Positions 1 to 4,296 of a stretch of DNA of 5,154 bases are shown one piece after another. Position numbers and translations under genes: made by a program. This DNA comes from Patescibacteria group bacterium (lineage in GTDB: Bacteria > Patescibacteriota > Gracilibacteria > Peribacterales > Peribacteraceae). The stretch covers positions 1 through 5,154 of the forward strand of contig JAHISE010000131.1 of NCBI GenBank assembly GCA_018818235.1. The letters run 5' to 3'. Position 1 is the first letter of the stretch. Each line of letters opens with the position of its first letter. The notes under the pieces are model-generated. The model made no database searches. It worked only from the letters and a program-made list of their open reading frames with translations, and was not told the origin of the DNA.

Positions 1-51
1 CTCCCACACTGGGAAGGAGCGCTGCTGATATCTATTTCCTGTCGAATCTGC

Positions 52-79
52 CAGCCCCCTCCCGGGGCTGTTTTTGTTT
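52..79 (+). terminator. Rho-independent terminator of an upstream gene
   Basis: A 7-bp perfect stem, CAGCCCC (52-58) against GGGGCTG (64-70), closes a 5-base loop and is followed at once by TTTTTGTTT. This is a textbook intrinsic terminator for + strand transcription. The gene it serves lies mostly outside the window; one candidate tail is the frame that reaches TGA at 26-28. The next gene begins only 18 bases after the T-tract, so that gene has almost no leader of its own. Confidence 0.85.
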
Positions 80-96
80 CTATTCCAATTTCTTCC

Positions 97-972
97 ATGG
101 CAACACCTCATGAATTAATACACCACTGGCCCAATGCACCCCGGCTCCCCGAAAATCCACAAGAGCCGGTAAACATGATGGTACTGACGTCCATACGTGA
201 TGTTGGCACGTGTGATCGGAATGGAAGTACCATTCGCACACCCGAAGGGTGGCCGAGAATGGAAGGTGCCGTAGAGCGCCTCATAAACGAAACGAGACGG
301 GGAGGATTTTTGTCTGATCATATTCATGTCACAGGAATCATTACTGACGACATGGATCGCGATATGGCAGACAGTGACTACCCTGTTGAGTGGAATGCAG
401 AGAGCCCGTGGATACACGCGCCCGATCTGCAAAATGATGATGGCGTTCTCATTCGTAGTCCGGACTTCACACGAAACATTCCATCCGATTTTCGCCTCAT
501 AAATGGATTACAAGAGCCAGAACGGAAAGCAGGTCAAAAAGCAGCTTTTGAAGACAAAATTGCCACGTTCATGCAAGAACGGAATACACAGGTACTGCTA
601 TCGGATCATTACATGGCTCGGATTGATTATCTCATCGGCGAGGCACATGGAATGTATGGAAGAGTACTCAACATTCATCCTGCGATCACACTTGCAGAGC
701 ATCCGTATTGCAGACGAGGAAAAACTCCAACGCAAGATTCCATAGACCAGGCTCAAAATGATCCGAATACCATCACCGGTGCTACACTGCACTTCATAAA
801 TAATCTCATTGATGATGGTCCGCCAATCTCACACTTTGCAGGAACCCCTGTCTATAGGCGTGACAAACCACAACAACTGCGTTATCGGAATTATCAACAG
901 GCAAAACTACCGTTACTTATTTTTGGATTGCGTCATTACATAGAAAATATTTTTCCACACCTTCACAACTAA
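97..972 (+). CDS. PurN-like formyltransferase-fold protein
   Basis: This 291-residue protein has the formyltransferase (GART) fold signature. A hydrophobic first strand with VLTSIRDVGT lies near residues 28-37. The catalytic block follows: NIHP at 192-195, TGATLHF at 227-233 and IDDGPPI at 238-244. By alignment from memory to E. coli PurN, N192, H194, H232 and D239 match N106, H108, H137 and D144, and the spacing from H232 to D239 is conserved. The family moves a formyl group from 10-formyltetrahydrofolate to an amine; the acceptor here is unknown (glycinamide ribonucleotide, a sugar amine or something else). It is longer than PurN (about 210 residues), with extra sequence around residues 85-160, and is presumably cytoplasmic. 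The ATG at 97 has no Shine-Dalgarno sequence. The frame is also open back to base 1, and ATG codons at residues 27-28 (175) are alternative starts just before the first strand. It is followed after 3 bases by the M23 gene, suggesting one transcript. Confidence 0.8.
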   Translation: MATPHELIHHWPNAPRLPENPQEPVNMMVLTSIRDVGTCDRNGSTIRTPEGWPRMEGAVERLINETRRGGFLSDHIHVTGIITDDMDRDMADSDYPVEWNAESPWIHAPDLQNDDGVLIRSPDFTRNIPSDFRLINGLQEPERKAGQKAAFEDKIATFMQERNTQVLLSDHYMARIDYLIGEAHGMYGRVLNIHPAITLAEHPYCRRGKTPTQDSIDQAQNDPNTITGATLHFINNLIDDGPPISHFAGTPVYRRDKPQQLRYRNYQQAKLPLLIFGLRHYIENIFPHLHN

Positions 973-975
973 GCC

Positions 976-1638
976 ATGTATCCACTCAACCTCCTCCATC
1001 ATCAGCAAGAAATTTTTCCACTCTTCGGAGAACAACTGGAAGGTAACCCATACATCTTTGATTTTTCCTCCGGGAATCCGAAGACGCTTGAATTTGACAC
1101 GACTGATTTTGATCATTTCCAAGAGATCGTTTTTAGCGAGCTGCAGGCTTCCGGTCATCAGTGGGGCATCGGGCGATATCTGGAGGAACGCTCTACAGTG
1201 CTTCTAAATTATCCGCAAATGATTGGAGAGGGACGCATTTACCATGCTGGCCTCGATATTGTTGTACCGGAGGGGTTTGCATTGCATGCGCCCATGGCAG
1301 GGAGGGTATCTCACGTTGGAAAAGAAGAAGAGGTCGGCAGCTACGGAGGATACGTTGTCTTAGAGCATCAGACGGCTTCTGATTTATTCTATTCACTCTA
1401 CGGACATCTGAACTCAAGCCATCTTGTTAAAGAAGGTGATACTATTGAGGCGGGACAAGTGATCGGAAGCACCGGAGCATATTCCGACAGCGGAGGTTGG
1501 TTCACGCACACACATCTCCAAATCATCACGGAACTTGCCAAGAGCGATGGTCGAATGTTCCAAGGATATATTACTGCTGACGATTTGAAGGTTATCGAAG
1601 AATTATTTCCATCTCCCTATCCATTTTTCCGGTACTGA
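976..1638 (+). CDS. M23 (LytM-type) metallopeptidase-domain protein without signal peptide
   Basis: This 220-residue protein has an M23 peptidase domain over about residues 85-185. The zinc ligands are visible as H90 and D94 (HAGLD) and H180 in HTH (178-180). H144 in LYGHL and H178 match the catalytic histidines of LytM. The lipoyl-like beta motif HAPMAGRVSHVG (104-115) is also typical. M23 enzymes normally cut peptide cross-bridges in peptidoglycan outside the membrane, but the N-terminus shows no signal peptide or membrane segment, so a cytoplasmic location is likely. The N-terminal part, with IFDFSSGNP (27-35) and GRYLEER (66-72), resembles from memory the M23 modules found fused to class-III aminotransferase or kinase-like domains, here standing alone. 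ATG follows the TAA of the formyltransferase gene by 3 bases, indicating translational coupling. The active site looks intact; the substrate is not known. Confidence 0.85.
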   Translation: MYPLNLLHHQQEIFPLFGEQLEGNPYIFDFSSGNPKTLEFDTTDFDHFQEIVFSELQASGHQWGIGRYLEERSTVLLNYPQMIGEGRIYHAGLDIVVPEGFALHAPMAGRVSHVGKEEEVGSYGGYVVLEHQTASDLFYSLYGHLNSSHLVKEGDTIEAGQVIGSTGAYSDSGGWFTHTHLQIITELAKSDGRMFQGYITADDLKVIEELFPSPYPFFRY

Positions 1639-1651
1639 TGCACATCATGGG

Positions 1652-1954
1652 TTATCTCTTTTTCCGTAACTCTTCATGACTGACAATATCGAGTAGCTTT
1701 ATCATGTGAAGCTTTTCATCAATGTCGTAGAGAAGAAGAATATCCTGACTCAAATGCAATTCGCGCATACCCTTCTTATCTCCCTTTAATGCATGATCTT
1801 TCCATCGCGTAGAAAGGACATACAATGATCGATCATCATGCACGACAAGAAGGTCAACCACTTCTGCAAGTGCTGCAAACACATGCTTCTCTCCACTCTT
1901 GCTCTGTTTTCGCAATGCTCTACGAAACCTATTCGATGGTACGACCGTATACAT
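1652..1954 (-). CDS. YafQ/RelE-family mRNA-interferase toxin
   Basis: This roughly 100-residue basic protein has the RelE/YafQ fold pattern. The core DHALKGDKKGMRELHLSQD (53-71) is followed by ILLLY and a C-terminal SHEEL (92-96). By comparison with E. coli YafQ, H54, H67, D71 and H93 match the ribonuclease residues H50, H63, D67 and H87. The W68 and F91 positions carry I72 and R97. Such toxins cut mRNA in the ribosomal A site and are held inactive by the antitoxin encoded upstream. The start is ATG at 1954, which overlaps the antitoxin TGA by one base; GTG at 1957 gives one more residue. GGGAG (1963-1959) sits 4 bases before the ATG but only 1 base before the GTG, which favours the ATG. The gene faces the M23 gene tail to tail across 13 bp. 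Confidence 0.88.
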   Translation of the reverse strand: MYTVVPSNRFRRALRKQSKSGEKHVFAALAEVVDLLVVHDDRSLYVLSTRWKDHALKGDKKGMRELHLSQDILLLYDIDEKLHMIKLLDIVSHEELRKKR

Positions 1955-2232
1955 CACGCTCCCAGAATATCATTGAAGAGTGCTTTTGAAGAAGTATAGC
2001 CCTTCGCTTTTCCTTCTTTGTAGAGACGGCTCAGTTCTGCAGACTCTTTTTCAAGATTTTCTACATACTCTTTTGGATACTGTGTCACACCCACCTGTAC
2101 CTCTCCTGCCACAAACGCCTGCAACAGAAGATGAACAATCCCCGTAAAACTCAATCCTGACTTTTTTGCCTCCCGAAGGACCTGCTTGTAAAGCCTAGGA
2201 TCAAGCCGAATGGTTGTAGGCTGCTTTGTCAT
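1954..2232 (-). CDS. Ribbon-helix-helix antitoxin (RelB/DinJ-like)
   Basis: This 92-residue protein is the first gene of the toxin-antitoxin pair. Residues 6-11 (TTIRLD) form the predicted beta strand that enters the DNA major groove, followed by two helices (about 13-26 and 28-42) with a GLSFTG turn, the usual RHH layout. The acidic and charged C-terminal half (about 52-92, ending KGYTSSKALFNDILG) is the likely toxin-binding tail seen in RelB-type antitoxins. The frame can be extended 7 codons to a TTG at 2253, but that stretch overlaps the promoter, and MTKQPTTIRLD is the natural N-terminus, so ATG at 2232 is preferred. There is no Shine-Dalgarno sequence; the transcript is probably nearly leaderless. 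It is expected to repress its own operon. The stop overlaps the toxin start. Confidence 0.85.
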   Translation of the reverse strand: MTKQPTTIRLDPRLYKQVLREAKKSGLSFTGIVHLLLQAFVAGEVQVGVTQYPKEYVENLEKESAELSRLYKEGKAKGYTSSKALFNDILGA

Positions 2233-2241
2233 AGTATTTAT

Positions 2242-2270
2242 AGTGTATATCAAACGTATGCGAAATGCAA
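2242..2270 (-). promoter_or_regulatory. Candidate promoter of the toxin-antitoxin operon
   Basis: On the - strand, TTGCAT (2270-2265) is separated by 17 bases from TACACT (2247-2242). A TATAAA lies slightly further downstream (2242-2237). Either -10 box puts the transcription start within a few bases of the antitoxin ATG at 2232. The AT-rich stretch also holds GCAT repeated as GCATTTCGCAT, which could be part of an RHH operator, but this is weak. Confidence 0.45.
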
Positions 2271-2280
2271 TACAATGTAA

Positions 2281-2686
2281 TGGTGGAGATGTCGGGAATT
2301 GAACCCGAGTGCTAAGTGTTCATGAAGTGTTCATACTGCTATGACCATTCTAATACTCCCGGATCCTAAGGAATGGACAAGAAAAGAAAGGGAGGGTTGA
2401 CGCTGGATTACGGAAAATTTGACGCGTCAATCAAATATCCGTCCTGCTGATGACGCCTCTTCCTAATAGCAGGAATCAAAGGAGAAACGTGTTCCGCGTG
2501 ATGCAGAACTTAAGCATAAGCGAACGCGAGTGTTGGGAACCGAAGTCCTTCAACAAAATCGCGAGCTTTTGCGAAAATACCATTTTTGGCATTTATAGGG
2601 TGCAATATGTGGGTAACGGGAACCATTGCAATCCCGAACAGAAACGGCCGACATGAGTAATCACAAAGTCGAAGCCTGGCATCCCC
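2281..2686 (-). ncRNA. ssrA: tmRNA (ssrA), one-piece
   Basis: This 406-nt RNA rescues stalled ribosomes, acting first as an alanyl-tRNA mimic and then as a short mRNA. The 5' GGGGATG (2686-2680) pairs with CATCTCC (2291-2285), with one G-U, and the 3' end is a DNA-encoded ACCA (2284-2281). The T-arm is TCGGG-TTCAATT-CCCGA. The conserved GGCTTCGAC lies just inside the 5' end. PK1 is visible as stem CGGGA/TCCCG (2617-2621/2632-2636), whose loop bases ATTGCA (2625-2630) pair with TGCAAT (2601-2606). A terminal pseudoknot has an imperfect stem 2411-2422/2431-2441, with loop GCGTCAA (2424-2430) pairing with TTGACGC (2397-2403). After the tag stop, GTTCTGC/GCGGAAC forms another hairpin. The tag frame lies between PK1 and this hairpin, as expected. 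No intrinsic terminator is seen after the CCA; the toxin-antitoxin promoter begins about 10 bases beyond. Confidence 0.95.
2510..2590 (-). other. tmRNA proteolysis-tag reading frame
   Basis: The frame ends at TAA (2512-2510), with final residues LAFAYA. The likely resume codon is GCC at 2590: it lies 10 bases after PK1 and has U at -5 and A at -4, matching the E. coli UAGUC-GCA context, and gives a 26-residue tag starting AKNGIF. A second choice is GCA at 2572, giving 20 residues starting AKARDF, but it lacks the A at -4. The hydrophobic/Ala C-terminus is what ClpXP-type proteases read. The ending differs from the common ALAA and is closer to the mycoplasma YAFA type. GGAC-TTCG-GTTC forms a UUCG-capped hairpin within the frame. 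Confidence 0.7.
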
Positions 2687-2708
2687 AGTGGTGTTAATGA
2701 GCATATCT

Positions 2709-2714
2709 ATTATA
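2709..2714 (-). promoter_or_regulatory. -10 box of the ssrA promoter
   Basis: A perfect TATAAT (2714-2709) lies 22 bases upstream of the mature tmRNA 5' end. It predicts a start near 2702 and a short leader of about 16 bases to be removed by RNase P. No good -35 is seen at 16-18 bases; the nearest is TTGGAT (2740-2735) at a poor 20-base spacing. Confidence 0.55.
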
Positions 2715-2786
2715 GTTAATTTGACGTTTAAAGCATCCAAAAGATAAAGAAAATTCGGTTCCAATCATTTTTACAATCTCCCCCAA

Positions 2787-2815
2787 TTGACAATCACCCC
2801 ACCCCTTTCTACCCT
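2787..2815 (+). promoter_or_regulatory. Promoter of the small membrane protein gene
   Basis: A perfect -35 TTGACA (2787-2792) is followed after 17 bases by TACCCT (2810-2815), which keeps the T, A and final T of the -10 consensus. The predicted transcription start, about 2822, is next to the ATG at 2823, so the mRNA would be leaderless. The surrounding sequence is very C-rich on this strand. The weak -10 is the main doubt. Confidence 0.5.
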
Positions 2816-2822
2816 GACCCAC

Positions 2823-2927
2823 ATGCACAAAAAGCATATTCTTATTATTATAGCCCTAATAGCACTACTCCTTACATGGGCAGAACTTGGAGTGGGCATT
2901 TTTGGAACCCCTTGGGCTGGAGATTGA
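2823..2927 (+). CDS. Small single-span membrane protein (34 aa)
   Basis: This 34-residue reading frame starts with a basic MHKKH and continues with a strongly hydrophobic stretch ILIIIALIALLLTWA (6-20), long enough to begin a membrane helix. It ends in ELGVGIFGTPWAGD, rich in Gly and aromatic residues. The layout is that of a small N-in, single-pass inner-membrane protein. I recall short bacterial proteins of unknown function with a similar AEL-VG-FGTP-AG tail, but cannot name a family. Support for a real gene: a TTGACA promoter whose start falls on the ATG, clear protein-like composition and placement in an otherwise empty gap. Against: very short, and no ribosome binding site. No function is assigned. 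Confidence 0.6.
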   Translation: MHKKHILIIIALIALLLTWAELGVGIFGTPWAGD

Positions 2928-3000
2928 TGAATAATATCTCAATCGACACATTTGTTCCAACTAATCCCCCACCCCCAACACGCCACCATGCAAATATTAA

Positions 3001-3028
3001 TTGACTTTGAAATAAACAATTCTAGAAT
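3001..3028 (+). promoter_or_regulatory. Promoter of the inositol-monophosphatase-family gene
   Basis: TTGACT (3001-3006) and TAGAAT (3023-3028) each match consensus at five of six bases and are 16 bases apart. The predicted start near 3035 is about 3 bases before the ATG at 3038, so the transcript should be leaderless or nearly so. The rest of the gap from 2928 to 3000 shows nothing else I can support. Confidence 0.65.
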
Positions 3029-3037
3029 CCATCCCCT

Positions 3038-3913
3038 ATGCCAAATCTATCCCCCGAACGAGCAATCTCGATACTAAAGGATGTACTACCCGAGACCATG
3101 GAAAGAGCAGGTAAACGAGGCCTGGAAATACAAAGACAACCCGAAATTGTACAGAAATCCAAAACTGAAACCGGCAACGAAAGATTTGATCTGGTAACAG
3201 AGGCTGACCTTGCTTTGCAGGAAATTGTTTTGAAAGAACTGATAAAAACCGAACTAAGAAGATGCATAATTAAACCGGAAGAAGAAACACCAACTACAAA
3301 GAAGTTTACCGGCGAAGTTCCAATTTCAATCACCATTGACCCGGTTAACGGTACACAAAGATTTATAAATAGAAGTAAAGCCTGGGAAATTATGGTTGGT
3401 GCTCAAACACCAGATCAGATTCTTTACACATGCTCACGATCCCCGGGCTTTGATTACACACTGGAAATAGACGAGGAGCACGGCATAAAACATTTCGGGA
3501 GACTTCCGGATATTCCCAAAGATGTAATAGGTGACAATGCAATTTTTGTAAAAAACCGTGAGCGATTTTTAGAACAATTTCCGGAAATGGCAGAACATCT
3601 GAGTTTAGATGAATACCAATTCCAGGATAGCGATCCACATTTCGATGCAATCAACGGAAGACTTGGCAGAAACATGACATTCGTTGCAGGACTGGTAAAA
3701 GGAATCCTTAAATACAGAGCAAATGTCTACGATGGTCTGTTACCTGCTCATTATGCAAAACACTCCGGAGGCAAAGTGGTTACATTCGGATGCAACGGAG
3801 ACTTTGCAGGAAAGATAGATCTGACAAATACAATCGACTGCAAAGGAATGGAAGTATTTAAAGGAGGATATCTGGCACTTAATAAAGCTAAAGATCCGCA
3901 AGAATCCCTTTAA
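3038..3913 (+). CDS. Inositol-monophosphatase-family protein with altered metal site
   Basis: This 291-residue protein fits the IMPase/FBPase sugar-phosphatase superfamily in length and motif order. DLVTEAD (51-57) precedes the first acidic cluster PEEET (80-84), corresponding to the usual GEE. ITIDPVNGT (98-106) is the DPIDGT metal motif. YDG (231-233) with SGGKVV (243-248) matches the C-terminal WD...AGG motif. By family knowledge, an E of 81-83, D101 and D232 would bind Mg2+. The second Asp of DPxDGT, a ligand of the second metal, is Asn (N104) here, so activity may be reduced, altered or lost. Family members hydrolyse inositol phosphate, PAP/PAPS, fructose bisphosphate or other small phosphates; the substrate cannot be told. 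There is no signal peptide, so it is probably cytoplasmic. It has its own promoter and no Shine-Dalgarno sequence. Its last 26 bases overlap the convergent regulator gene. Confidence 0.82.
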   Translation: MPNLSPERAISILKDVLPETMERAGKRGLEIQRQPEIVQKSKTETGNERFDLVTEADLALQEIVLKELIKTELRRCIIKPEEETPTTKKFTGEVPISITIDPVNGTQRFINRSKAWEIMVGAQTPDQILYTCSRSPGFDYTLEIDEEHGIKHFGRLPDIPKDVIGDNAIFVKNRERFLEQFPEMAEHLSLDEYQFQDSDPHFDAINGRLGRNMTFVAGLVKGILKYRANVYDGLLPAHYAKHSGGKVVTFGCNGDFAGKIDLTNTIDCKGMEVFKGGYLALNKAKDPQESL

Positions 3914-4157
3914 CCAACTTGCTCTGCTTAAGAGATAATCTGTAAGTTACAAAAGACCCACGCTTTAATGAATGTACTATTCCTGCATCATATAGATGCA
4001 TTAGATGTTGTGATGTAGCAGGACGCGAGAGCCTTATTTCTTTTGCAATTTTCGCAGAGCTAGCAACCCCATTTTTTCTTAAAAAAAGAATAATATCCAT
4101 ACGCTTCCTTCCCGCTAATGCTCTCAATTGAAGCTCAATGTATCTGCGATTTTTCAT
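3888..4157 (-). CDS. ArsR-like winged-helix transcriptional regulator
   Basis: This 89-residue protein is essentially one winged helix-turn-helix domain. LRALAGRKRMDIILFL (11-26) matches the ArsR opening LKALADPTRLRIL. SSAKIAKEIRLSRPATSQHLMHLYDAG (33-59) is the helix-turn-helix. IVHSLKRGSFVTYRL (60-74) is the beta wing. The ELCVCDL metal site of classic ArsR/SmtB proteins is missing and the chain has no Cys, so metal sensing by that route is unlikely; the signal is unknown. The frame extends to a TTG at 4187, but ATG at 4157 gives the normal family N-terminus and sits 3 bases after the predicted transcription start. A perfect palindrome next to its promoter suggests autoregulation. It converges on the phosphatase gene with a 26-bp overlap. 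Confidence 0.83.
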   Translation of the reverse strand: MKNRRYIELQLRALAGRKRMDIILFLRKNGVASSAKIAKEIRLSRPATSQHLMHLYDAGIVHSLKRGSFVTYRLSLKQSKLVKGILADL

Positions 4158-4166
4158 AACAATCAA

Positions 4167-4196
4167 AGCATAACAGAATCGATACAATCATGTAAA
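4167..4196 (-). promoter_or_regulatory. Promoter of the ArsR-like gene
   Basis: On the - strand TTTACA (4196-4191) is 18 bases from TATGCT (4172-4167). The -10 is preceded by TG one base upstream, an extended -10. The predicted start, about 4160, is 3 bases before ATG 4157, again near-leaderless. The -35 overlaps the edge of the 20-bp palindrome. Confidence 0.55.
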
Positions 4197-4214
4197 GCAA
4201 TTTCGAAATTGCTT
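4195..4214. repeat. Perfect 20-bp palindrome, candidate operator
   Basis: AAGCAATTTC is followed directly by its exact reverse complement GAAATTGCTT, with no spacer. It overlaps the -35 box of the ArsR-like gene by two bases, a position where a bound dimer could block RNA polymerase. ArsR-type dimers bind AT-rich inverted repeats of about this size. It could instead fold as an RNA hairpin at the end of the sigma-factor transcript, but it is AT-rich and lacks a T-tract on the - strand. Confidence 0.55.
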
Positions 4215-4257
4215 AATTATTATTAACACGGAATTATAATCTGAAACACATAAAATT

Positions 4258-4296
4258 AAATGGATAAATTAATCTACACGACCATCTCATCCATTT
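4258..4296 (-). terminator. Weak candidate terminator after the sigma-factor gene
   Basis: An 8-bp inverted repeat, ATCCATTT (4289-4296) and AAATGGAT (4258-4265), starts at the sigma-factor stop codon. In RNA it would form a hairpin with a loop of 23 bases, followed by AATTTTA. The long loop and low GC make it a poor terminator, but nothing better lies between this gene and the regulator. Confidence 0.25.

Noticed and set aside
115..432. Open frame on the - strand inside the formyltransferase gene
   Set aside because: Antisense shadow of a gene with clear catalytic motifs; its own translation shows no domain pattern.
1636..1660. Possible hairpin TGATGCACATCA between the M23 gene and the toxin
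   Set aside because: Only three usable pairs once a loop is allowed; not a terminator.
2450..2656. 68-codon + strand open frame
   Set aside because: Lies wholly antisense to the tmRNA and has no protein-like features.
2721..2748. Possible + strand promoter, TTGACG with GATAAA at 16 bases
   Set aside because: Better promoter elements (TTGACA and following) lie nearer the next gene, and the stretch overlaps the ssrA upstream region; could be chance in AT-rich DNA.
2510..2764. 84-codon - strand open frame across the 5' half of ssrA
   Set aside because: It is the tmRNA tag frame extended backwards through the structured RNA and promoter; only the last 20-26 codons are translated.
2988..3077. 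29-codon + strand frame starting ATG CAA ATA
   Set aside because: Runs over the promoter and start of the phosphatase-like gene, no hydrophobic or domain pattern, no start signal.
3022..3336. - strand open frame with a Ser-rich translation, and two more at 3390-3675
   Set aside because: Shadows of the IMPase-family gene.
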